Source: Protonemura montana | Lineage: Eukaryota; Arthropoda; Insecta; Plecoptera; Nemouridae | Length of the DNA: 64,000 nucleotides | Assembly: GCA_947568835.1 (NCBI GenBank) | Contig: OX387605.1 | Coordinates: 6,638,418 to 6,702,417 of the forward strand | Direction of reading: 5' to 3' | Shown: in pieces, positions 39,404 through 48,722 of the stretch | Layout of the letters: the number at the start of each line of letters is the position of its first letter | Position numbering within the stretch: the stretch's first letter is position 1 | Notes under the pieces: generated by a model | What the model was told of the DNA's origin: nothing | Database searches by the model: none | The model's input: only the letters and a program-made list of their open reading frames with translations | Program-made: the position numbers and the translations under genes

Positions 39404-41912
39404 CTCGACTGGAACACAATTAAGAAATATCATCACATATTCTGAAGCAGTCATTAGTAGGCTAAGCAGTCATTAGAGTGAATCCAGGACAAGCATGGAC
39501 TTGGTCTTTGTGCTGGTTATGTCATTGAAATTCATCAAATAATCCTCCCTTCATGTTCTGTTTGCTCTAATATTTGCCGTCGATGCGAATTGCCAATAGA
39601 AACGTAGATATAATGGGTTAGGTATGCATACAAAATGTGAAAAACATAAATATGAAATATATTTTCATAAAAAATGTTGAAATGTTGAATTGGCCGGGAA
39701 ATTGGGGGAAATTTGGAGCCAACCATAACGAAACTATTCGTGCTGTCTGGCGATTCGAATATGAAATTTCCAGAAATTCACATTTTATTTCAAGGATAAA
39801 AAATGGAGCACTTAGTCGGAATGCATCTCAAATGCACACGAACGCGAGGTATGCTCAGTTCCAGATGTGAATAATGCATCGGAATTTGCGACAAAACCAA
39901 TAATCGATTAGGAAACAAATAAAAAAATGTGAGAAAATGGGACGCATTGTTCTTGTGCTCCTCGGTTGTGGTTTCGAGCCGCGTGGTTTCGTGGTTGTTT
40001 TATTTGGAAACTGCTTTTACGTTCTTCAGATATCTAAGGATCGATCCTGGCTAGTTGAAAGATGCAGAGTTCTTACTAGCGATGTAAAAAATGTTATAGT
40101 TATATGCCCACATCCCATGTCCCAAGTGTGAAAGCTTAAATTGCTTGTTTGTCTATCACCAAGTTAGAAAATTTATTTGAAATCTTGCAACTCTCATTAA
40201 AACTGCAGGTAGCTAGGTGCACAATAAACAATATCACGCACAACACTGAAAAGTAAATAAATCTGAATAAATTTTGGTGCGTCACTTACAGAGGGCGTGA
40301 AGCAAATAAATTATTTCAATAACGCACCAGACATAAATTCGAATAATTTCCGTAAATAGCACCTAGTCGCACTGGCAAGTGAACGGCACCGTTTAAATGT
40401 AACGCACATGCACATAGAAAATGTGTCTCTAAACACTCCGTACAATATTATAACCACTTGAGGTGAAGTTTTAATTTGGCCTATATTTAGACAAAATACG
40501 TCATCCATGTACGTACTGAAAAAAAACTGAAAAAAAAATCGATACCACATGTTTATCCGAAGTTTTCTCATTCTCCCTTTTTCTCCCTGTTTCTCTTTGT
40601 TTCTCCCCGCTTCTGTCTCATTCTCTTGTTTCGCACAAGAAGTTGTGCCCACGTGAATTTTTGATATTGATTGAAATACTCCCTTGTGTAGGCACGGAAA
40701 TAAGGTCAGGTTAGGTCATCTTTTCCCGCTTTGATGTTTATCAAATAACAGACTAAATAAGGTTCATGATATTGATTGGACTGGTTCCATTCATAGCAGT
40801 GATAAAGTACCGACTCTCTACTGTTTTGTAATACGACTAGACAAATTAACCCAGGTAATATCGTTACAATGTGTTATTGACGTTTTACCTTTTTACTATG
40901 CGCGTGGTACGATAATAATTACACATTTGACTCAATCGCAGAAACGGTTCGCTATCAGCTGAAAGGCCGATGGCAGGCGTCGGACGTTGGCATGGACGTG
41001 TCAATGTCTCAGAATGATTGGGAATGATTGGGAATTATTCAAATTATTGGACCTATATCGTATTATTTAAAAATTATGCGTATCATTGCGAAAATTTCAT
41101 CGTCCCATTAACAGTCTTAACAGTATTTCAAAGAACATTCTTCAGTTCTACGACGTGTTGTTGTGCCATCTACTATAGCATTTGCGAAGAAATCAATTTT
41201 TATTGACTCTAAAACCAGACAAAAAGTACATTTATGGACGAGCGCAGAAAAAATAAAATAAAACAAGTCTACACCAAAAGAGGTTATGTCAACCCAACTG
41301 GAGAAGTGAGCCTTGAATCGATTGAGTCAAAATTGGGAACGAACTGTTATTGCCTGGCTAGCCCCAAAAACATCAACAAAAGCACGCTTTACCGACGCCC
41401 AGCGTCGCGGCGTCTGTCACCAATGGCGTCGCCAGCGTCGCAGTTCAATAGCTGGTGATGGGTACCAACAATAATCATACGGAGAAGACACATAATTGAA
41501 AACTGCACATTTTTATCAATTATTCCTTATGAAGGAACTCTATGCCCACCACAATCTGCAAAGTTCTGTTAAGAGTTATGGAAAAATATTTAATGTCGTA
41601 AAAATCGCATAAAAATAAAAATTTTCTTCCCCATTGACCCAAAGGCTCCAGCATTTTTGTCACCCATGCGCAAGTTTCTGGATTACCAAGCTTCGGGCTA
41701 CATTCTTTGTGGGCTAACGCCCTAGCACCCACCCAACGACCAGCCATTTCGAATCGTTTCAAAAAGAATAATATCACAGTGACAGATAATTAACATGCGA
41801 GCACTTAGACACGAATTTTCACCGACCCATCCATCCAGTATATTCACACAGTATATTTACAAAACTAATTTCCTACAAAGAATTAGTACTCTGGACAATA
41901 TCGTCCACTTAC

Positions 41913-42045
41913 CTGCAACGTAAAGGCGTGCGTTCGTCTCGAACCAAAGATCTTTCTCTCCGCTACACAATGTGACAAACGGAAATTGGCAGCTCTCTAC
42001 GCTTCAATGACAAACGAATATTAATTACATTTTCTTAATAACAAT
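41913..42045 (-). other. putative 5' untranslated exon of the ZC2HC1-type gene
   Basis: A consensus minus-strand donor (GTTGCAG|GTAAGTGG, exon end at 41913) lies upstream of the coding exon 1 acceptor (TTCCAG ending at 39409), which opens only five bases before the ATG. An upstream leader exon is therefore required, and this is the best candidate. A TATA-like TTTATATG (plus 42064-42071, read on the minus strand) lies at a suitable distance. The 5' end given is a guess. Confidence 0.45.
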
Positions 42046-42049
42046 AATC

Positions 42050-42940
42050 AACTCTATATCCGCATATAAACAAACTATTTCGTCACCACACAAACACAAA
42101 CACACACACTCAGAATTTCAACAATGGAACTTCACTCGATTAAAATATGCAGCTCTTTGGCGAATCGTCGATTGCCGGGTGGATCTCGTATGAGAGTGGG
42201 CTGCCCTGTGTTGGCGTTGTGTCTTGCCAGCAGGCCGGTAGCACCTGTTATGGCAGGGAAGTTTGAACCGCGGCAACAGCAAGCGACCGAGCAGCGAAAG
42301 TGCTAGCTCGACTGTATCGGTCGGTCAGACTGTACCGCTAGACAACCGTACAGAGACGAGTGCATGCCCGCGCAAACACGCGTTGCAAACACTGCACTAC
42401 CTCATTTATTTTTACTGACACACATGAATTTATATTCCTATTTGTGCATCTGGTTTCAAGAGTCTTGGCATCTCAATGAAAGAATTCCCAAGTCGGATGT
42501 ATTCGCTTATGGCTATCTTGAGGTCGGCAATCTAGGCTAGAGAATGCAGCTATTGAATAGCGAATTTTTTTCTGCATATTTATGAAAAAAAAAAATGCGG
42601 ACTGAACGCGGACAATTTGCATGCATCATTCATCTGGCGTTCGTTCGTGAGCTCAAGATCATAAGAAAAGCTGTCTGCTGGCAATACAGCTCTTTGATTC
42701 ATTGTTTGGTCAAACGGACCTAACAAATGGCAATGATAAATTATAGATGATCAGAGAATGTGTTATTGAACTCTCCGAGATACTAGCTGACGTACTATCT
42801 GACCTGTACGTACTACCTGTTGACTAAATTAGATCCAATGTATAGATACGATTTGCAAAAAGCTGTGAGTCATTTGATAAGGGCGAGGTTGCAAGCCACT
42901 AACAGCTGCAGATAAGACCTGGCAAAATGCTCCCTTACTC
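42050..42940. other. upstream region of the ZC2HC1-type gene, no further gene seen
   Basis: Mixed-composition DNA between the candidate promoter and the LTR element. Short open frames only. Confidence 0.4.
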
Positions 42941-42945
42941 AAACT

Positions 42946-43192
42946 TGTGGCGGCCTGGTTCCCGCGCCGAAATTGAACAGAGGGCCGGGGGACCAGGGGG
43001 CAATACGCGAGAGGGTACCAGCGGTAATTCGGGGCAGGTAGCTAGCTACCTGACAGTCTACATCCGACAGCGCACCGGTGAAGATCATCGATAATCGTGT
43101 CCATCGTAAAGATTATCCTTGTGCATCTATTGTATGTCTAACGATCCAAACGAATAAAACCTTGTATTAACCTGTATAACCTGTGTACCACA
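42946..43192 (+). repeat. 5' LTR of the Ty3/gypsy element
   Basis: 247 bp starting TGTGG and ending CCACA, the short inverted ends expected of an LTR, placed 17 bases before the primer site. It holds an AATAAA at 43153-43158 and a perfect 18-base palindrome CAGGTAGCTAGCTACCTG at 43035-43052. The 3' copy is absent, so the ends rest on the TG/CA rule and on the primer site. Confidence 0.8.
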
Positions 43193-43209
43193 CCAGCGCG
43201 CGACCAAAG

Positions 43210-43227
43210 TGGTGACCCCGACGTGAT
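43210..43227 (+). other. primer-binding site, tRNA-Trp type
   Basis: TGGTGACCCCGACGTGAT is complementary over 18 bases to the 3' end of animal tRNA-Trp (…ACGUCGGGGUCACCA, recalled from the known tRNA). This is the primer for first-strand synthesis. Confidence 0.8.
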
Positions 43228-43365
43228 CTCGCGAAAAATCTCAGTGCGGTACCGAAACACGTGCTAATATTCCGTGTCGAATTTTTCTACACGGGTTCCG
43301 GACACGCCGTACGAACGGTAGATACAGGTTCGTTGTATTCTGGTGGTTAGTGGTTGTGCGGGGCC

Positions 43366-44172
43366 ATGGACGAGACTTTGAGCGCCGAAAATCAAGCGGT
43401 CGACCGCGTGAGCATGCGGGTGCCGCCGTTTTGGGCTGACGACCCCGGGCTGTGGTTCGCCCAGCTGGAGGGCCAGTTCGCGACGGCACGGATAACGCGC
43501 GATTTGTCGAAGTTCCACGCCGTGACCGGCTCGCTGGAACAGCGATACGCCGTGGTCGTCCGGGACATAATAGTAAACCCCCCAGACATCAACAGATACG
43601 AGCTCCTCAAGAGTGAGCTAATCCGTCGATTCTCTTCGTCCCGCGAATCGAGGATTAAGCAGCTCCTCCAGCACGAGGAGATGGGGGACCGTACCCCATC
43701 CCAGTTCCTGCGACACCTACGCGGGCTGGGGGACGGAACCACTATTACCGACGCAGTGTTGAAAACACTGTGGGTGGGCCGCCTGCCACTGCGAATGCAG
43801 GACATCCTGGCTGCCGTGCCGTCGACTGATCTGGAGGAGATGGCGGTTTTGGCGGATAAGATCCAGGAGAACACGCCCGCCCCGTCGCGAGTCGCCAGCG
43901 TGGACCACCCGCCGGCGGAGAGTTGCCTGGCTATGTTCGAGGCCTTGTCCCGCCAGATCGCCGCCCTCTCTGTGGAGCACTCGGCCAAGGTCGGGGCGCA
44001 GCGCGCCCGAGGGCGCTCAACGAGCCGCCGTAGGACCGCAGCGAGCCGAGACGCCACCCCGGGCGCGACCTACGAGGGATGGTGCTACTACCATAATCGG
44101 TTCGGCGAGAAGGCGAGGCATTGCAAGCAGCCGTGCAACTACCCGGCGAAAAACCCCCGGGGCAGTCAGTAG
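43366..44172 (+). CDS. gag: Gag polyprotein of the Ty3/gypsy element
   Basis: 268 residues from the ATG at 43366; the same frame is open a few codons further upstream, but without an ATG. The N-terminal half has the arthropod Ty3/gypsy capsid look ([16 protein letters not shown], then a helical region with [14 protein letters not shown] and [13 protein letters not shown]). The C-terminus is Arg/Ser-rich and ends in a zinc-knuckle-like [18 protein letters not shown]. It would form the virus-like particle and package RNA. The frame is intact. It overlaps pol in the -1 frame. Confidence 0.88.
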   Translation: MDETLSAENQAVDRVSMRVPPFWADDPGLWFAQLEGQFATARITRDLSKFHAVTGSLEQRYAVVVRDIIVNPPDINRYELLKSELIRRFSSSRESRIKQLLQHEEMGDRTPSQFLRHLRGLGDGTTITDAVLKTLWVGRLPLRMQDILAAVPSTDLEEMAVLADKIQENTPAPSRVASVDHPPAESCLAMFEALSRQIAALSVEHSAKVGAQRARGRSTSRRRTAASRDATPGATYEGWCYYHNRFGEKARHCKQPCNYPAKNPRGSQ

Positions 44173-44191
44173 CCGCGGCTGGCTCCTGCCC
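44151..44191 (+). promoter_or_regulatory. programmed -1 ribosomal frameshift signal
   Basis: The heptamer A AAC CCC (44151-44157) sits in the gag frame exactly as X XXY YYZ, 12 bases before the gag stop codon (44170-44172). The pol frame is -1 relative to gag. Downstream, GGGCAG (44160-44165) can pair with CTGCCC (44186-44191), enclosing a second self-complementary stretch AGCCGCGGCT (44171-44180). The gap between heptamer and stem is short (2-4 bases), which may lower efficiency or indicate that the first pairs melt. Confidence 0.65.
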
Positions 44192-45677
44192 AACATCAAG
44201 CCGCCTTTACGTCACCGACGTCGCGACGCGGGTACAGTTTCTTGTAGACACCGGGTCCGACCTTTGCGTGTACCCCCGGAAGAGGGTGAGCGGACCTCGG
44301 GCGAAAACGACGTACGAATTGTATGCGGCGAACGGATCGGCGATAGCAACTTACGGAATAATCAACCTCCGTCTAGACCTCGGCCTCCGTCGCGTTTTCG
44401 ACTGGCGATTCGTCGTTGCCGACGTCTCCCAACCAATCGTGGGAGTTGATTTCCTGTCGTTCTACCACCTCCTGGTGGACGTACGCCACAAACGTCTCAG
44501 CGATGGCATCACCTCACTCGCCGTCTCGGGACTACCGTCGTCCGGCCAACCAGAGCAGGTGAAAGTCATCAACGGTGGTTCACCGTACCACGCACTCCTC
44601 ACCGAGTTCCCCGAGGTTACGCGTCCCTCCGGCGCCCCGCAAAATGTCAAACACAAAACCGTACACCACATCCACACGACACCCGGCCAGCCAACCTCGT
44701 GCAGACCGCGACGCCTGGCCCCCGACCGCCTGCGCATCGCCCAGCAGGAGTTCGCAGAGATGGTGAAGTTTGGAGTGGCTCGACGCTCATCCAGCAGTTG
44801 GTCCGCCGCCCTACACTTGGTCCCCAAGACGGAGGGCCAGTGGAGGCCTTGCGGGGATTACCGTCCGCTCAACAACCGGACCGTGCCTGACCGCTATCCG
44901 GTACCCCACATCCAGGATTTTGCGCAGGCCCTCGCCAACAAAACCATATTTTCGACAGTCGACCTCGTGCGCGCGTATCACCAGATACCGGTCGCCCCCG
45001 AGGACGTCCCGAAGACGGCCATCACAACCCCGTTCGGGCTTTTCGAGTTCCCCTATATGAGTTTCGGGTTGCGCAACGCCGCGCAGACATTTCAACGTTT
45101 CATCGACGAGGTGCTAAGGGGTTTCGAGTGGTGTTACGCGTACATTGACGATATTTTGGTCGCATCAGCCTCGGTAGAGGAGCACGAACATCACCTCCGC
45201 CTTCTCTTTGCGCGACTCGCAGAGTACGGAGTTTTAATAAACGTATCGAAGTGCGTGTTCGGGGCAGCGGAAGTGCGTTTTCTCGGGTACACCGTGAGTG
45301 CAGCAGGTACCCGCCCACTCGGGGAAAAAGTTGACGCGATCCGAACGTTCCCCCAACCCACCACCGTCAAACACCTGCGACAATTCCTCGGTATGATTAA
45401 CTTTTACCGCTGGTACCCTCTCGCGTATTGCCCCCTGGTCCCCCGGCATTGGGAGCGGCTCTCCAGTAATTTAATCAAGTCCAATCCAATCTACTGTCGA
45501 CCTATACTCACGACTTATTTTGGTCTGGAATGCAATGTTCGATTCCCTGAGCGGGAACTATTTTTCCACTGTATTATTTCTCATGCAAATGGATCTGTCA
45601 TTGTAACAAATACTTCAGACATGTGGTTGCTTAATTGTTTTAATAAAATCCTCGTTATGTCAAACTTGTCGAGTTAA
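44152..45677 (+). pseudogene. pol: truncated Pol (protease and reverse transcriptase) with chimeric tail
   Basis: Expected to be made by -1 frameshift from gag; the frame itself is open from 44121. An aspartic protease has LVDTGSD at 44241-44261. The reverse transcriptase has the palm motifs [25 protein letters not shown] and YIDDILVAS (YIDD at 45141-45152), and reaches [12 protein letters not shown] at 45410. At that point the expected connection and RNase H domain are replaced by about 88 unrelated codons, first from the inverted LTR piece and then from AT-rich flank, up to a stop at 45675-45677. No integrase is present. The protein cannot support transposition by itself. Retained domains show no stop or frameshift. 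Confidence 0.85.
45405..45447 (-). repeat. inverted 43-base fragment of the element's own LTR
   Basis: These 43 bases are the perfect reverse complement of 42984-43026 in the 5' LTR. The first six (TACCGC) are also the pol sequence expected at this point, giving a microhomology join. The following bases (ATTGGGAG…) match neither the LTR nor the rest of pol. Confidence 0.95.
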
Positions 45678-47820
45678 AAAATTCGTCAACGCAAGTTACG
45701 CTGAGAAATCTGAGTCATTATTGTTCACGCCAAGCTTTTACTGCAGCTACAGTGATTCATTGCCTATTTTCCCCTGACAATTAGCAAATCAGTGATATCA
45801 TCTTTTGTCAGACTTCGAGAAGACCGCAAAGCGTAATCAAGAGAAGTCGATTGCTATTGCAAAGTGTTTGGATTTGACGTTGTTAGCATGTTTGTTGTAA
45901 TGGGATCCTTACAGCGTAGGTACCGAATAGCATGCTAATAACTGATATTACCGGCAAACACTCGCTGAGCGCCGTGAGTCATCGGGTGTCACGTGACCAG
46001 TTTAAGAGGACACGTGAACGAGCAATTGATCAGCTGACCGCAAGGCGTAACGTCAAGTCAAGTCGAAGTCATGCAAGAGATTCGTTCGGTGGTCATTCAC
46101 GAATTGCATCGGATATTGCAATCATATTTATAAACGTGTTAGATTTGCGTTTTTTTATGGCGTATCAGTAGTTTAAAGATAAGAATTGGATCGATAATTT
46201 ATACAGAATATATCGGCACATAGACTGTAGAGTGTTAACTAATTTTTTTCTGGTAATAATTTCCGCACTAGCTTCGGAGTTTTCCGGCAAAACAATTAAA
46301 ACTCTAAACTTAACTTCGAAATGCAATACAGGTTCCAGTGGGAGGATGACTCTAGCTAAATTTGTGTCTACATCGAGATCTGTATTTCCACCAAAAATAT
46401 ACTACAGTTCCTCATGATGCCCTGTAATAAAATTAAGTCAATTTTTATATATATTTTTTTGTATTTCGTAAGGGCAAGTAGTACCTATCTAATTTAGAAA
46501 GAAAAATAAATTGATATAAATGAATCCATAAATAAATACATATATTTATTATATCCGCGCTATACAGTATTTCTAGGAACAGGATCTAAGTACAGGATTA
46601 CTGATATCCAAATTTCCAACGCCGACTTACAATTGGCGATTGGATCTGTCTTGTACCGAGAAAATCATTGATTACCCAATGAGCTTTAGTTGATTTTGGG
46701 ACGTAATTCTGCTCGAGGAAAATCAAGCACATACGTTCGGTCCATTCGATATGGTAATCAAGCAATATAGATGCAAATCCCCACAAGTCTGAGTTTATTC
46801 CCAATACAACAGTGCGATGTTGTCCGTCTAGACGGACTAAGCGTTCCAAAACGTACCATCGAGATTACCTATACCATTGTTGCGATCTGATTTTTAATCA
46901 TTTTTGCGAAAACATGTCTAAAAATGTAGCCAAATCTATAGTATCGCACAAAATTCAAATATGGCAACCATGAAACTAATCCAAAAACCAAAATCGATGT
47001 CTATGTTTGATCAAAAGCACCAATTTCAAAGGCCTTTGTATGAATTTGGTTTCAGTAGCTCTTATGGCAAAAATGGGTCTAGCAGGCTTGAAATTGGTGG
47101 TTCTAATATTATAAAGAAGGTCCCAGGTGAGATGAAATAGTTTCTTATAAAGTTCAAAGGAAGGAAAAATGTCCTGGCCAGGAAACCTGTGGTTTTGAAA
47201 CATTTCCAAAGGAATTCCAGCCCCCTTTAGTGGCCCTTGAATGTCCGCTCACAGGATTCATACGATTTTGCACGATAAAAAACATTCCAAACGCAGTAGG
47301 AAAGTGTCTGAGCTTTACAATGCAGCCAGATTTCACAAATAATTGATATAACAATAGCATAAAGTGTACCTCGGCACCCTCACGGAAGCATTACAAACAC
47401 ATTTACTTCCAAGAAACTTGCAAGTAGCTCCATGTTTACTTTCTTACTAATCCAGCCCCTTTCCAGCAGACTTTGTTCTAAACGAGGCTGCGATGCCTGC
47501 GAATTGGCGGACACGTGCAGAGAAAACGTGTGTACGTGCGAATTCGAGTTGCAGACCGTTGGAGAAGGGGGTGGATTTGTCTGCCGGTCGGCTCATTCTA
47601 AACATTTGCATAGCCGTGATGGTCTCGATAGATATTCCCTTGAAGCATTAGTCGACACGAAGCTGGCCACACGGGTCGGCCTGAGACGGCACGCAAAATG
47701 TACAAAGCGCCGAGTCCCAAAGTGCCAGTGGCGTCGTGACTCTAACGTCGATTCAGAGGAATACAGTGGCGGATATATTTTATCTTGAAGACATTAATGG
47801 TTTACCTTATTTCTCAATTT
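45450..47820. other. flank of the LTR element, no host gene recognised
   Basis: AT-rich DNA. Minus-strand frames at 46598-46849 and 46976-47209 look more protein-like than average but match no family I know. A plus-strand frame at 47432-47788 is cysteine-rich at its start (CSKRGCDACELADTCRENVC) and also unrecognised. None has good supporting splice or promoter signals. Confidence 0.35.
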
Positions 47821-47824
47821 TTAG

Positions 47825-48130
47825 GCCATGGTCTTCTTGGAAACATCGGTTCTCGTGCGATCACCGAAGTTAAGCAACACAGTAGACTATTGGATGGGTG
47901 ACCATTATGCTCTTGACCAGGTCTGTAAGGGAGAGAGGTTGGATATTGGAGTTAGTGTAACAACTCTAGACGCCTTACAACCTCTTGACTGCATAGATTT
48001 GAAGAGAAATCCTGATATTTGAGTTGTACCGTCCTTCGGACGAAACGTTAAGCCGGAGGTTTTTTGGTGCTCTTCGACTGGAGTACAGGCACCATGTTTT
48101 CTCTTCTCTCTTCTAAACTAAATAAGATTC
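47825..48130 (+). mobile_element. 5S rRNA-derived SINE (SINE3 type)
   Basis: The first 80 bases (47825-47904) follow 5S rRNA: ACATCGGTTCTCGTGCGATC, ACCGAAGTTAAGCAAC (box A region) and TTGGATGGGTGACC (box C region), in the right order and spacing. The sequence then departs from 5S into a body with the hairpin CGTCCTTCGGACG (48030-48042) followed by AAACGTTAAGCCGG, a motif I associate with other invertebrate SINEs. The 3' half of 5S is missing, so this is not a 5S gene. The 3' end is approximate. Confidence 0.8.
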
Positions 48131-48539
48131 AACATCATCCTCGCCATTACCCTCTTATTCACTTACGACATAAGATCACTGCCTTAGGGTCCGTCTTATC
48201 AATTCAGCAACCAAAAGTTTTTCTCTAGAATGTTCCCACTTTTCCCGGGCGTTGGTTCATACTTTTTAAGGACTTATTTACTAAATCGCACAGACCCTTT
48301 GTATCCAGATTAGATACTACCAATATCATCAAGATGATAAAAATGAGTAGAAACTAGAAATTTCAATGCTCCCTTTCCCCTTCATATACCCTCCGCCACT
48401 GTGCACCTCTAGGTGCCACTGTTTCACAACAGAAACCATGCGTGACGCCGAGCGACTAACTTATCGACGTCACTTGCAGACAATGTACACATAATGTAGC
48501 ATGCCTCACTCTGGTGGCAGCGGCTGTTAATATAGTTGC

Positions 48540-48722
48540 CTGCTGTGCTGCCCGGCTGCTCGGTCGGTAACCGTTGTTAGTACTACTTTTTGTTCGGCGG
48601 TCGCAGCTCGACTCCCGGTGGTGACGCAGAGGATTCTCACCCCCGGGACGATGATTTGCTCAGAGTAGCAACCTCTCAGAGAAGAAAAACAATAGAAAAA
48701 CTAAAATAAAATAAAAAGTAAA
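48540..48722 (+). mobile_element. tRNA-derived SINE with A-rich tail
   Basis: A tRNA-like head has an A-box-like GCTGCTCGGTCGGTAACCG (48555-48573) and a B-box-like CAGCTCGACTCCC (48604-48616). A body with GGATTCTCACCCCCGGGACG follows, and an A-rich tail runs about 48686-48722. Order and spacing fit a SINE. It is about 400 bases downstream of the 5S-derived SINE and differs from it. Confidence 0.55.

Larger units (their letters stand above)
42946..45447 (+). mobile_element. 3'-truncated Ty3/gypsy-class LTR retrotransposon
   Basis: The element reads 5' LTR, primer site, gag, overlapping protease and reverse transcriptase. It then stops inside pol at a junction to an inverted fragment of its own LTR. 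RNase H, integrase, polypurine tract and 3' LTR are missing; no second copy of the LTR was seen in the window. Gag and the retained pol have no internal stop, so the insertion looks fairly recent. It is much richer in G+C than the host DNA on both sides. No target duplication can be identified because the 3' end is lost. Confidence 0.9.

Noticed and set aside
43392-44057. 221-codon minus-strand frame across gag
   Set aside because: Shadow of the GC-rich gag coding sequence on the other strand.
46598-46849. 83-codon minus-strand frame with protein-like composition
   Set aside because: No recognised family, no splice context; could be an old transposon remnant but nothing proves it.
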